In this document: one piece after another, positions 39,901-54,162 of the stretch
How positions within the stretch are numbered: the stretch's first letter is position 1
Layout of the letters: each line of letters starts with the position of its first letter
From: Ciona savignyi
Lineage: Eukaryota; Chordata; Ascidiacea; Phlebobranchia; Cionidae
Direction of reading: 5' to 3'
Assembly: GCA_000149265.1 (NCBI GenBank)
Contig: CH002871.1
Coordinates: forward strand, 118,465 to 182,464
DNA length: 64,000 bases
Notes under the pieces: generated by a model
What the model saw: only the letters and a program-made list of their open reading frames with translations
Databases searched by the model: none
Told to the model about the DNA's origin: nothing
Made by a program: the position numbers and the translations under genes

Positions 39901-41734
39901 TCTCATTTGAAATTTAATTTTTAATTTGATGGGTACATGGAATTACAGGATATAAAACAGTTGTCAGTTAAATTAAAACATTTCAAAATGGAAGTTGATT
40001 TTACTTGCTAATAAAGGAATTAAGTTTTATTTTAAAATATACCATATTACACAATGGTTCTTTAATCATTTTTTAAATATTTAAGGAAATGCATTGGGAA
40101 TATTTTGTAAGTCTATATAATACATTTTGCAATTGATAAATTAAGCACAAAAAAGTTTATTTTTAAAGTTTAAACTCAACTTCTTACTTCATTTCACTGT
40201 GTTTTTCTTTCAGCCTGTAGAGTTCCTCTTCTTTAGATTTAACCTGGTGCCTTAACAACTCTTCAACATCTTTAGAACTATAGATAAAAGAAAAGAAAAC
40301 TTATGTTACATAACATTGACAATATACACCTTGGATTGATTATTAGCAACAATAAACATAATAATTATTGCATTAAATAATGTTCTCTCTCTGTTCATAC
40401 GATGTATTGTACAGTACAGATAAATGTCATAAAAGTGAGTCAAACCTTTCAAGATGCTTCATTTGCGTGTTGTGCATATTTGTGAGATGTTTCAGCATAC
40501 TTTCCAACTCCGCGTTGTATTTCTTAGTCCTGTTGATCTCTGCTGTATGTTCTTTTGTCCTAGCCTCATATTCTGTATGGTTATGATATATTTTGTATTT
40601 ACACCATCAGAACAATAAACATGGATGAGTCAATCAACAAATTTTCTAGGCCACTGAGCATCCTATTATTTAAGGAAAACAGTAAATAAGCCAGGGTTAC
40701 TCCAAGCAGAAAACTTTAATACAAATTTATGTTTTATTAATTATTACACCACGAAACAATATTATTCACCCAAGAAATCATTTTTAAATTTGGTACAACT
40801 TCCTCCATTACTAACTTTCGATTTAAATATGACCCTAGTCTAAGGATTACAAGTACGAATCATTTTCGATCATAACGAATTATTGACCCTTAGAACAGAA
40901 CCTCCCACAAAGTAAAAAATGGGAATATATTGCAACTTGCTTTTCGCCAACAATAGTGCTATTTTGTCATTACTGTGTATATGCTATTTTGTCATTACTA
41001 ATATATTTTTCAAATAAGCACTAAATGTATTTCAGGAAACAAGCACTTTCACTACCAGTACCTATTTTATTATTTAACCATATAAAAAGTTCAATTTCTC
41101 ATATAAATAAGTTATTGTTATTGCATAGCCTTAAGTTATTGTTATTGCATATTAATTAACATTTAAGCCAATATTCATGATTGTTTAGTGTAGCATGATT
41201 GTCAGAGATTGGTTTCTGGCTAAAAATCATTGTAGCAACTTGTAATTAGAGCAACAACACAATGAGTAGCATCCAGGCTTTTAACTGCACAAAACCCTTG
41301 GTTTTAATGTTAAATTCTAAATATTTTTATACAATACGAGATTAGAATCTCAATAAACCTTCATTTCTATATAATGCATTTCTACTCATAGCATTAGTAA
41401 ATAATAGTTTGACTTGCACCTATCAAATAAAACAATTATATATATGTCTTCATAATATATTTAAAAATTTCAAAGGAATCTACTCCTGCAAATATTTTGT
41501 AAAAAATATTATTTATTACTAAAAATATTATTTAAAACCTGAATCTACATAATTTACACTACACCGGAATAATAATTCATTAAATTAGTTAAGAGTCTCA
41601 CTTTCGATAAGAAATTTTTCTTCTGCCACAGCTCTCTCCTCCTGTTCAATCTCTGCACGCAAATTTTGGAGGATCCGTAAAAAATCTTCCGGTAACTTTT
41701 CATCTGAATCATTATTGTTACCAGCATTTTCCAT
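33929..41734 (-). CDS. Coiled-coil protein with FSF-rich tail; probable SIX6OS1 (synaptonemal complex central element) homologue
   Basis: Fifteen exons on the minus strand: 41734-41602, 40572-40446, 40277-40188, 39821-39625, 39380-39250, 39117-39076, 38767-38666, 38501-38367, 38005-37853, 37345-37232, 36744-36660, 36233-36071, 35514-35438, 34794-34655 and 34381-33929. Phases are consistent and give about 713 residues. The first ~230 residues are charged coiled coil (e.g. VARLEELQTVLHDKKREL). The middle is low-complexity and Ser-rich. The last 150 residues repeat Phe motifs (AFSFPPS, FSFNFQPP, NFSFDFQP, GFSFNFPG, EFSFGFGG) between SP dipeptides. This layout matches vertebrate SIX6OS1 as I recall it: N-terminal coiled coil, YxEI/EEIQ-type region, then SPGFSF- and FSFPFSF-type tail. 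SIX6OS1 acts in the synaptonemal complex central element in meiosis. Exon 13 could instead end at 35412, but only the 35438 donor keeps the phase. Gene structure is firm; the family name is an inference without a search. Confidence 0.8.
40958..41151. repeat. Two neighbouring tandem duplications inside intron 1 of the coiled-coil gene
   Basis: GCTATTTTGTCATTACT occurs at 40958-40974 and 40983-40999 (25-bp spacing). AAGTTATTGTTATTGCATA occurs at 41109-41127 and 41133-41151 (24-bp spacing). Confidence 0.85.
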
Positions 41735-44700
41735 TTTGTTTTATATATTTGGTTGCCAATCTAAAAGATATTTTACATCAAAAGACAGTTTGTTTTTCAG
41801 GAAGATACAATACGAGTATGTATAGAGTATAGCCACGAAATAAAATGGAACAATATATATGTTAATAAGACATATTTCTTCTGACAAAACAACCTATTCT
41901 CAAAACATTGGGCACTCCACACACACATGCTCGACAGCGGACGTGTGTTTGTCTTTATAGTAAAGTATATCGGTTATCGCGGGCAAGATTATGTAGACAA
42001 ATCAACAGTGCGTCGGCTAATCAGCATGTGTGCGAAACCCGCCTAATATAACACACAGGTGCATTACACAATGAAAACCCAAAATCCAAAACATAATTTT
42101 TCCCACTTCGAACAACAGTAACTTTCACACCAGTCAAAAAGTTAAAAGGTAACGTTTGTACGACATCAGCAGAGTGAGCAGACGAACACACTAAACTACT
42201 TAGTACGGTATAGGACCTCTATGGCTTTGGTTTTCATTCGGCTCGACCTAAGTATAAAACAAACAATCGGTAAGATTTAAATTAGGGCGGTTGAAATAAC
42301 TAACTTAAGTTTATTCCCAGGCGGAAACATGTACTGCGCTGTTTAACATGGCCAATTGGCAATTTACCCCTTGTCAACAGTGGGCTATTGGAGGTATGTC
42401 CACTAAGCTACTGAATTCAAGCTATGTTCAGTCAATGCCTTACCCAGACCCACAATACGTAGACTAGCGATAAAGTGGTTTTGATTTTACACGTCTTTTT
42501 AGCTAACGATCATACGGGTTACCCCGGTGGGCGGTGACTAATTTTATACCTGTATGTTATCGTCCATTGTAAGATTCGACACATTCTCTTTACCACGAGA
42601 TGGCGAAATAGAGTCCTGTATTGCATCTAGCCTCCGAAAAAACGATTGATTGTAATAAGTTTGTTTGTCCAAATGGTTAACGAGGCCATTGCGTATACCC
42701 ATTTTCTAGTTACAAACGGTGTTGGTGACGGGCCCCTATTAAGTTCAAAACTTAGCCCGCGTTGAAAATCAAAAACCGTACACCAATAGGTTATACATCA
42801 TATCATATCACAATTAAAAAAAACTATAACGTTTTAGATTTTAGTGCATGATACTGGTGTATAAATCGTTTCACTTTACGACCAACAGTATATTAAAGCA
42901 TGTATTTTCTTAAAATACGGCAACTTAAACTTAATACCACTAAGACCAACGATCTGTCATGCAAGGCAATGTGGACACAGGTGGGTATGCGCAGTAATGA
43001 ACAACCATCGTGGCCGAATCGTATACATAATTGTTTTGCAGAAACGTATTAGTTACAATCCCGTGTTTAAAACTTACTTAGGTAAAAAGTAATCTACCGT
43101 ATAGTTTTACCTGATTTTGTTAAGATTATAATTAAACATCTTTCAGTGGGTTTCGGTGGGAAACAGTCCGCAGTACGTTTAAATGGCACGGCGATGGTAT
43201 TATAGGACATATCAATCCGCATATTATTTTGAAGTTGGCGTTTTGTTTTACAAGTGTCCATCAAGGCATCTAGCGATATGCTTCTCAAGATCAACACTAT
43301 TGGCGAAATCTTTAAGATGACAGGTGCCTGCCTACATTTGGAGGCATCCTTGCCCTACAAAGCATCAATTGTATGACCGAATGGTCAATAATTTTTGAAT
43401 TTTATTCGAGTTCTGTAACTACATACAAGCATTGCTCATATTACGTTCAATCTACATTCGCCATCAAGTGTATAGCTTATTTAATTCCCAATTCTAGTTA
43501 AAGATAACAAACCCCATGAAACATAACCAACTAAAAACTTTCTCACTAACTTTTCAAACATTTTCGTCCATAAGATATTTAGACCGATTATGCTTCAAGA
43601 TTTAATCCGATAGCAACTCTGTTGGTTTTGCTATGGGCACAGCGCAAGTGATAGATGACTTGTTTGTTTAAACAAAATAATTACCGAATAAGAGAAATAT
43701 TCACCGTAGATTTTCTTTAAATACAAATATTTGTACAAAAGTCGTTTTTTAAAACATTGCAGTCGCATTGTGCTTTAGCGTTCAACTCTTTCAAATTGGT
43801 CATAAGTTAATAATTGATTCTAGCAGACAATTTTAGCACTGACATAGTCCCCTGCTTTGTGGTTCTGGAGCTCTTTAAATTAGAAAGTCAATATTAATAT
43901 CACGAAATTTACAAATCACTTTCCCAAAACTTGCAACGCCACTTTTCATAGTCTTTCCGCCCATTTAATTTAATTCAGCCTCTTGCTATCGGGTGGGATA
44001 TGTCCTCGGGCAGAGGGCACTTGGTGGTTGTTGCCAGTGGCTTTAAAACAAAACAAAACGAAGTACCCATACTATTACAAGAAACTGAAATCACTGTGCG
44101 TTATGAAATGGTTTTAGGTTAGTCCAGAGGTTTAAAATCCTAAACAGGTCGAGATTTACATTTTAAGTTGATAACAGAGCGTGCACGCATGCAAAACACA
44201 CAGACAATTGGCTATTTAACTTAACAATCGAATGAAATATTTTAATCACGTGATTAATACGTCCGCTATGCATTCTGTTATGTTACGCAGTACACTGACT
44301 GAGGAGTTTTTCATTTCCCTCTGTCTGTGCTTCTACACGCTTTCTTATTTATACAAGATAACTAATAGGAATCAATCATGTAACGAAGTCACCCAACAGT
44401 GGTTATTGCGTCGAAAGTACAATAGATAAAGTAGTTTGTGTGATATTGATGTACTCTTTGCGACCCCTAAATTTCATTACGTATTGAAAGCCCTGGGTTA
44501 GACCATGACTATTACGTTTATTATATTTTATAAATGTTACAATTATTACGAAACTAAAATATAACTTGATTTAAGCACTTAAATTGATTACCATATAAAA
44601 ACAAGATATTATAATAAAATTACTACTTGAAGGGATTTCCCATTTCGCGCCTTGTAAATGTCAGACTTGGCTGGCGTCGGTTAACAAACTGCTGCGTCAT

Positions 44701-45287
44701 GAAATATCTTGCTATGTGTCTAAATAAAAGAAAGTACGGGCACTTTGTGTTGTTTTTTTGAATGTATAGGCTACACTCTACAGTTCAAATTTCTTTAATG
44801 GCCTCTGACCGTTTTGCCCAAATCAGATTCCATGTTAGTCTAAAACGTCGGTGGTCCTAATATTTTTAATCATAATGAAAAGTGTACACTGTAACCATTG
44901 TTTAACGTGCCACATAGTCATTACGACGAGCCAAACGTAGTAAGCGACTACCATTATTGATCAATCGACAGCAAACACCACGTGTTTCATATGGTACATA
45001 ACTCGAAATGTATGGTGTAAGAAACCTAAATTGAGTAGACACAAAGTCACACGCTCAACAGCAACCGGAATTATAACAATAGCGCCACCTTAACAAGTAT
45101 GACGCGTTTGTGGTAAACGTGGAAGTATTGCCAACGCGTAATTTAAGTCGCTCTCAAACTACGTAGAACACGCACGCACATAAATAAACGCAGACTGCAA
45201 AGTTGACAAACATTTCCAACCAGTAAACAAAGAATAAAAGTGTAATTTACCAAACAAATTTTTTAAAGCGTTTGTAAAAAGTTAAGA
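41735..45287. other. Intergenic region between divergent genes
   Basis: It separates the start of the minus-strand coiled-coil gene from the start of the plus-strand ARF-like gene and should hold both promoters. A good splice-acceptor-like tract (minus strand, AG at 41762-41761) lies 27 bases before the coiled-coil start codon, which allows a 5' UTR intron or spliced-leader addition. I see no further gene in it. Confidence 0.45.
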
Positions 45288-46919
45288 ATGGGATTGTACG
45301 TATCCAGACTGTCTAAGATGTGGTCCGATTTCAACAGCCAGCCAGCATCAGCTGTAATGCTAGGACTAGATGGTGCCGGTAAGTGTATATTATATATCAA
45401 TAATGATCTTTATCAAGCAATCTTTACAGAATCTTGAAAAACATCCCCTCCATACAGTTCCGTTTATTTGGTTCTATTAAGTAAGGTAAAAAAGTTCAAA
45501 ATGCACATTAATAAAGTTTTCTTGTATTGTATATTTGGTCCATCAACACCGATTAATAACGATGACATAAGATGACCTTCGGCGTCAAAATATTAAAAAA
45601 TGACGTCACGCGCTAATCTAGTGGATCTATTAAATCGAAGAAAATTTTTAGAGCAGTTTTTAGCAATCCTATAATTTATTTATATATATATTTCGTAAAA
45701 CGGGAAGGAATAAGTTTGATGAGCATTATTAATCCAGTGCAGTGTTTTACAATGTACTGGAGTGTTTTCTCCAGTAGACAAAATGAATCTTTTTTTCATA
45801 CTAAGACTATAATGGTATATCGAATATAGGCTCGTTTTTGTGCGCCTCTGTCTTTTAGTATGTTGCGCTAAGAACTCTACACTACACCTCCCTTAAAAAT
45901 GTAATTTATTAATAAGGTACGAAAATGTGGTTATCTGAAATCCAAACTTTCTACGTCGTAGTATATTCCAGGTAAAACGACGGTGACTTACAAGTTGAAG
46001 TTGGACGAAGTGGTCACCACTATTCCAACACTTGGGTTTAACGTGGAGACTGTCAGTCCATGCAAAGGTCTCACACTTACCATTTGGGATGTTGGCGGCC
46101 AAGATATAATAAGAAAGTTGTGGCGCCATTACTTCACCAACACGGAAGGTGGGAATTATTTAAAGTTTTTTTTTAATGGTGAGGTTAACGACCTGTGTCA
46201 CTAGACGCCGTTCTTTAGCTCATTGCCTTACAAATTCATGTATGCCTCATTAACTTAAGACCACTATTGTAGTTGTAGACTATTTCGTGCAGAAAAGTGT
46301 TAAAACGGTCCCATTACCGAATGTATTCAGCCGTAGATTGTACATGTTTTAACACTATAGTTAACAATAAATAAATAAAAAATCTCGATAGTGTTGAAAA
46401 GATAAAAGGAAAATTAAATATGTAGTGTCAGTATAGATGAAACCTTTAAATGACCTCTTTAGGATTACTAAACTAATAGTAAAATATATATTTATCAAAA
46501 TATTTTCTTATTTTATCCTCAATTAGCCAGTCGTACTTGAACAGTGACAACAGCAAAATAATTAAGGGTGAGAATATTTCAACTTTTCGTTCATTTCAGG
46601 CCTCATCTATGTGGTAGACAGCTCAGATAAGCAGCGTTTTGCAGAATCTAGAGAAGAATTGCACAAGGTGTTGGAGGACGATGAGATGCGAGGAAAACCA
46701 GTGCTTGTACTTGCTAACAAGCAGGACTTACCGTGCTCCGCAGCCGTGTCTAATGTTGCGGAGGCCTTGGGATTGAGAAAACTAAGTGCCGACCACAAGT
46801 GGCATATCCAAGCCTGCTGTGCTGTCAGAGGAGACGGGATTTTCGAGGGATTTGAAGTGTTTTCGACTTTGGTGAAGGAATTTAAAAAGTCAAGGCATAA
46901 CTTTAACTACCCGTACTGA
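45288..46919 (+). CDS. ARF-like small GTPase (ARL11/ARL14/ARF group)
   Basis: Three exons (45288-45378, 45972-46148, 46600-46919) join in phase 1 to give 195 residues, slightly longer than typical ARFs (about 180). All GTPase motifs are present: G1 GLDGAGKT, switch I TIPTLGFN with the Mg-binding Thr, G3 WDVGGQ with the catalytic Gln, G4 NKQD, and a G5-like CCAVRGDG. The N-terminus MGLYVS has Gly2 and Ser6, fitting N-myristoylation, as expected of membrane-cycling ARF proteins. From memory it is closest to ARL14 (YKLKL, TTIPTIGFNVE, VYVVDSTDKQR, WDVGGQE), with ARF1 a more distant option. A divergent C-terminus ([11 protein letters not shown]) follows the last helix. Likely role: vesicle traffic or membrane regulation. 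An AATAAA at 47228-47233 could end the transcript. Confidence 0.92.
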
Positions 46920-49900
46920 TCAAATCTCCAATAACAAAGGCTCTATCTTAGTTTACATTTGCAGGTCGTGTTGTATATTCACTGTAAACTACGGGATACG
47001 GTAAAGCCCGAAAAATGCAAAGCATTCTGTATCTGTGTTTTTAAATTCTAATCCACTAAGGGCTAGACTTCTAAACAATATATAGCAACCAATACCGTGT
47101 ATAATAATCTTTAACCGAATTATACCGATAGTGGATAGTCGCATTCTTATCCACCATAAAGTGTTAACAATTGAAATAATGCCCGAAAACCAATACCGCA
47201 TGCAATAGATGTATTGACTAAACTTAAAATAAATATTAAGCTTATTTATATTCTTGTTTATTTTTTATCTTTATATCTTAACTGATGAATTACTATATTT
47301 GTAAATGTTTATAGACGTTATATGATCATTTTTACAGTAAAGTAAAACGGGTTGAAATAAATTGCAGTAAATATTTGCGTGAAAATAAGTAAGATAGGGA
47401 GTTGGGGATGATGTCAGATACCTAGAATTGAGATGACAATACATCATTTATCAAACGTGTCAAAATATAACGTATTTTCAGTGATTCAAATCACCTTTGC
47501 ATGATTCAGTTAGCTTAATTTAGGCTGATGCCAACTTTTTAAGCGACATTAACTAACTCTCTTAATGTGAATTTATTAACCCGCTAATATTATTCAGATG
47601 TATAATTCATTCTAACGTTATTGAAAATGCTTATCGTTTAAAATGATACTGTATGCAGGTAACAAGCAGCCAAGAACGAGGCCTAATAAGGCAGCAGTGT
47701 CACAATACTTAAAATGTTCTTGTTGTTTTAAACGCCACCGCAAACATTGCCCGGCACTTGTAGTTCCTGTGAAGCACAGCGTCACCTGCAGAACTTCGAA
47801 CAGAAAGAAAATATGCTTTCAGATAAAGTCTCACATAAAAATAAACGAAAATATGAATTCAAAGATAACTTTTACAACACCTAAACAAATATGCCTTCGA
47901 ACAATTATTTAACTTGCTTATTAAAACGCTGCCACCATCCGTGAAATTAATATACATAGTTCTTTAAAGTGCTTATTTCTAAATCAAGAATTATCCGGAT
48001 TTAAACGTAATGGCAAGATACGCCCAGTCAACTATTTACAAAAAAACTATTGTTTGTAAATGTCTGTCTCATATACCACACTATCGATCAAATTAATTTG
48101 TAATTCCAGTTTTAAATTTGTAGCCTATAGGAATTCGAATTGAGCACGTTCTTATCTTAGGTTACGTCTAAACAGTTATTATAATAACGAATTACAAATA
48201 CATGTCGCTCAGTTTCACATTGATTAAAATTTATCAGGGATTAAAAAATAACGGTGCGCTACAATCTTAATGAGATCTTATGTGTTAATAAAACAGTATA
48301 TATGCCACTCCTTATTCTTTGCCAAATTTAAACTGTGTTTATTTAACCATTCACTTATATAGTTCAGGTTTAGTTACCGTGACCTTTTTCGGTCATATCA
48401 TCACACCTAAGTGCGCACAGGGATATAAAGTCATAATACAGCGCCGGTAAAGTATGCAAATCAAACCCATTTTAGCACAACAACAATAAACGATAAGAAA
48501 ATCTGCGTCAATTTCACGATATAGTTCTCAGATTAAGACATTGTTTTAAGAATATAGTACACCGGCGCAAGTACAGAGAACGAATTCACAATAATATTTT
48601 CGGTGATTCTTTTTCTTGGTCATATTGCCTCAGGGATGGCCTATACCAAACAATCTCTTCACTAAACAAACAGGACATTTACCTCGTCAGGAAAATGACT
48701 GGACTGATACAATCTAACCTTGAATTAGGCGAAATAAGATGAATCATAATATGAGGCTTGAATAAGACTTCAATTTATAAAGTTGCATGGCCGAGTAGGA
48801 ATCACGAAATTCCTTGTCGAACAAAACAACTTGATATCTTAAAGTAATAATTGGCTCAAGGTACTACAAATGCAAATATTGACCAAACTGCTCCTAGAAA
48901 ATCCGGATGTATGTTAACCACGCTAAGTTTAAGTCGGTTCACAATACAAAAGAGACAGGGTACATAAGTTGTTTATTTCAATAGTAACTTGGGTTTTATA
49001 TTTTCAATGTGTTTTTTTTTCCTGGATAATAGTATTTTTGTATATACTCGGCACTTATCTTAAACAACTTTAATAAAAAAAATCGATTTTATGTTATAGA
49101 GTTTGCATAGGGAGTTTCGGGGTAAATTAAAAAAGTTTTAACAAGTCAATGTTGAAAATTAGGAAAAGTTTGGTATGCAAAATATTTTGTTCACGTTATA
49201 GGCGAAGAGAACTCCGCAGACACATATAAATCATTCGTAGTCTAAATCCGGTTACTTACCTTTAAGCAGATTAGGAGTACTGAAATCAAATAAAAACTAC
49301 AGACGCTGTACCCGAGCAAAAAATAAACGACCCTAATCGGGAATCAAATTACTAATAAATGGTATTGACTTTCTTTAGTATAAAAAGATGGATTATTGAG
49401 CCGATAGTATCCGCACATATTATCATGAGTTATTACCATAGCAGAATTTAGCGTCGAGTTACCGAGCCCTGTGGTAAGCCCTCTTAAAGGGTGTGAGGCC
49501 ATTAAGGCTAAACAAGATTAATAGGGTACATTAAATTCGAAGGAAAATGATTGTTAAATATACATGTTTTTAAATGAATCTCAATATTATGCCAACAACT
49601 AGGACAAATCCAAGTAGCCCTCGCTAGCCTAAAAACACCTGTGTTTTTACTCTCTATATAAAGTTCATGTTTTACATTTCAAATAGTTGTATTACACATT
49701 ACAGCATACGGAATAAACACTGTACAAACCATTGGTCATAAACGGAGTCGAGGAGAAATCTTAGCACTAAAAAAGCTTGAAACTCAAGACCATTCATGAT
49801 TTAAGATTGTAGTAGTACGTTTATGTTCTAATATCTCTTGGCAATTGCAACAATATAGGTAAAACACAAGTGTGAGCACGCCTGCTTTGTCATTCACATC

Positions 49901-50376
49901 TAACAACAAAACTTATCACAAGGGTGCTTCAGCCACGACAAAACATCAAACATTGAACTTATAAATAGAATAGGAAACTAATACATATAAACTACAAGTC
50001 AAATTTTATAAGTTGTTGAAAAAAAGGATGGTATCCAGATAAAATAGAATAATATCAAGTATATATATAGATATAGATATAGAAATTGACTGGTAGTTGA
50101 TATTTATTAGTTCTAAGATACCGAAGTCTTTGATTACCATACACGGTGTTTCGTAATAGATTATTGTGGTCGTCATGAAATACAAAACAACATACAGTTC
50201 CGTTTTGTAAACCACGTCAAACGTTTGTAAAGAACGATGGCTTAATAAGAGTTTTGTCACGTACAAAGACATACGAATTTTGTCTGGTGTACGAACCCTT
50301 TTGATTTGGGCACGTTTTACCCGCATAAGACAATGGTGAAACTTGTCAATGTAACAATGAATTAAAATAGGGAACG
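46920..50376. other. Intergenic region between convergent genes
   Basis: Lies between the 3' ends of the ARF-like gene and the seven-helix gene. It is AT-rich. Open frames (e.g. 47643-47912) have no domain or splice support. I see no gene or clear repeat in it. Confidence 0.45.
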
Positions 50377-53300
50377 CTATACATCTATAACAGGATCAAC
50401 CACCGTATGTATGGACCCTCCACTGTTGCTATGTTGTGTCCGTAATAAAGTCAATTGTCGGTAATCGATCGCCAAGGTTTCGGCGACCAAAAACATAACC
50501 ACCGAACACATGTGCATTACATGCATAAGGGCATTATGATTGAAAGAATTGGGTAGAGGGCAACCGTTTTCCTCGTACGCATTATCATGATCAGCGCATC
50601 CTGTTCGCCCTAATATAAGCTGAAGAACACCTGAAAAGAAATAAATTTTCATAGCATTTTAAAACAGTTAAATTTTTCCTGGCGCAGACTATCTGTGTTG
50701 CGTAGCTTTAATACATGCACGCAATCGTAGGTCCGTTATATATTTAATCTAGTTGATGTTTGTGTTTGACCGCACAAGAAGGTCATTGTGATCGGCTAAC
50801 ATGACGTAGTTGGCACACATCAAAGCATATGTTTCGGTGGTGATTCTCAATAGACCAGCACATCGCTTGCACGGTGCAGGTTCATGTATAACATTTCCCG
50901 AGACAAGTAAATCTGGCGCCTGATTTGGGCGAAAACTTTTAAACGGAATCAACTTACCGCCAAATATGAATACAAAGGGTGCAAGTGCATGTAATAAAAT
51001 ATCCCAACGAAATCGCCACGGATGTGCTTCCTTAGGTAATCCTGCGTCCTCATCCAGCAATGTGCCATCTTTCTTAAGTTCCCCGTCTTTTAGATAAAGA
51101 TCCAGTTAACGGGGGAACGTGCTTAGCGGCGCATTTGTTCGGTGTAAACAGTCGGTACAGAAGTCTAATGTTAAATTGGACGTTTAACACTCACTGTCCA
51201 GTTTGCGCGTCGACGACAGAACCAAATTAACTGCAATTAACCTAGCCTGTAATAAAACACCAAACAAACTTACTCTCTGAGAAAATGGCCAAGTTTGTCG
51301 ACGAATCGTCGTCTTTTGGTAATGGCCTTCGTGCCAGGCGCTTAAAAGCAACGACCGTAGCGGCAATCCAATCGATGAAGGCAGCTGAGAAACATATCGA
51401 AAAAAACAAATTACGACTCGCAATATTGGTAACCAAACACGGAATGCATGCAAAACAAAGCTGTGGCTTGCTGGCATTTTAATTACTTGAACAAAAAAAC
51501 TGAAAATCGGTGTACTACACAACAAATTACGTGTATGGAATTAGTGATTCCTGTAGCACGCTACATACTGAAAATTATGTTGACAGATACACAAAAAATA
51601 TAAAATTGGTGCCAGCTTGATGTTAGACCATTATAGTTGTGTTACAGATGTCAATATGTTTGCACACAATTTAACTGGATAGTGCTCACTTTTTTATGAA
51701 AAGTACAATTATATTCTAACTTTACGAAAAATATATAAAACCAGCTTGCATTTACAAGTGCTAATATACGACTTTTTAAATAATGACACAGTATTGATTA
51801 AACACAAGAAGTTGCCTTTGGTAAGAGCAATTATGACGGCCAAGTCCGAAGTTGGCACTTAAATGAGTGGCCTTTACTTACTGACAAAAATACAGGCGAG
51901 AGTAAATTTCACACTCCACGGGTCCGTTTGATGACTTAACATAAACAAACTCTGTATCACAATGGTCAGCACAACACCGCCGACCAGGACGTAATAAATC
52001 ATTGCACATATTCGACGTGGTCTCAATACTCCTTCTTGTGACAGCTGAAACAGTAAAGAACATTTGGGTAACTGAGCAAATTTATAATCCGCTAAAATCC
52101 TAATCCGGTAGGGAAACAAAGTTAACTGGTTCGGAGCTGTATGTGTTAAAGCATATGGGCGTTTTAACATGCGTCGTTGATGTATTAAGACAAGCGTAAG
52201 GGTCTTAGGAGTATTTTAACACTCAAAAACACTCTACTCAATTTTGGAAAGCAGGATAGGCTGCGGACTAGAGAGTGGCAAAAAAAGAATAGCACAGGTG
52301 AATGATTTGCATAAAAGTTAACCTTCTGTTTTACACCACAGTGTTAATAACTAATAAACTTTTAATAAATTCTCGGTAAACTAAAAATAACCGTGCGTGA
52401 ATCAAAAATCTTTCTGGTGTTGATTTTCCCACGAGTGATTTGACACATAAGAACGAAAATGTGCAGTATGTCGGTCATGTTTGTACAGTGTGAATCTGCA
52501 ATATGTCAATTTGCCGCACGATTTTAACACAGTAGAAAGAAAGCGACAATATACAGTTGAAAGAAAGAATGTTGTTGAAGCATTTGATCCGTTTCATTTC
52601 TTCACAAAATTATTCATCAACATTCAACATAAAGGATTTTGGAAATAAACTATATAACCACTGATTCTAATAAAGGTTGCCATGCAAAAAATACTTGTTT
52701 ATTAAAGAAGGTAAAAATGTTTTTTTTATTGTGTTTGAAACAAGACGTTGATAAATACGTGATTCATGGGCCGCATATAGCGTGTCTATTTAAATATATA
52801 ATGAAGATGCTACATAACCGCAGACAATTTAAACGCGTTGTGGTGTAGGGATGACAGAGATAGAGCAATCACTTTAATAGCAATATTGGATATTACATAC
52901 CAGCTGCTGGGCCAGCACTAAAAAAGCCAACGCACTGCCAGATGAGATGGCGGTTCCCACCCTCCATACAATAAGCCACGTCCAATTATTTCGCCACGAC
53001 TCGTAAGGCTCCACCTGCCACAAAAGAAATCACAAAGGTCATTTATATGGATCGGCGGAGATGTGGTCGGCGGATACTGAAGGTAGTAAGATTGCGTAAA
53101 GTGAAATTAAATATTTCATTTGAGCGGTTATGCATGTGAACATTAAATAACGGTAACAATATTAAAAAGCAGTTTGTCGGTAAAACATTTTTATTTCGCA
53201 TAATTTAACGGAGCCAATGAGTGAAAAATAAAAATTAAATATTCAGAAATTTTGGTCATAAGCTTAATTAAGGATTAAGACGAGACTAATCCCTTATACA

Positions 53301-54126
53301 CCTGCCTCATTAAATACGGCTTCTCATTATTAAGAGATGTAATCAGACAAACTAAACGTTACGAAACGCACTCATCTGACCAGGCGTCCCATACTGACCT
53401 ATTTAGCTCATTGGGGATTTATGGAATAGTGTTCAAGGGGCCTTAATAAACATTATACAGAGAGTGCAATCAACATGCTAGGAAGGAAAAGTCAAATTAT
53501 TACGGAAGCAACTTGCCAACGCTGTCTACCACGTATTTAACTATTTATGTATTGGATTCCACTTGCAATTTGCTTTAACCGTAAAATTTTAAATATTGAT
53601 CCAATTCGCAATAAAGGATAGGATAGGGTAGGCAGCATGTTTATCTTCGTGAATAAGATAACGCAAGGGCTGTTTTCACACAGTAGACCGTAGGGTTACC
53701 GGAGCGATTACAGTTTGTTGTATATGAATGGGGCGTTCCTAAAATTTTGGTAGAACCTATTAATCCACTGGGTTCAGGAAATGTTCGCTAACCGTAACTT
53801 ATACTCCCCAGCAAACTTAACAGAAATGTTAATTGATGTTGTTGCAGAGAGGCAAATTGATACTGGTTTGCCCAGGTGTCTGTCTAGTTGTCGGGCGGGA
53901 ATGCAAAACGACACGGGCAATGCGACAACTGTAAAGCGGTTTCAAATCGGAAGTGTTAAATCGGCATTCCGGAAATCGTACTTTAGGAGGGATTAGCGCT
54001 AAAATTACAACCCGGTTTTCCAACTGCACATACTAAAATACAATAAACGCAATAGATTGATCAAAGACTGATGGACATTAGGGGTCTTGAATGGAATTAT
54101 GTACATTTGATATATTATATATTATG

Positions 54127-54162
<36 letters not shown>

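Noticed and set aside
47643..47912. 89-codon basic, Cys-containing plus-strand frame downstream of the ARF-like gene
   Set aside because: The CSCCFKRH run looked zinc-finger-like but the Cys/His spacing fits no known finger, and there is no splice support.
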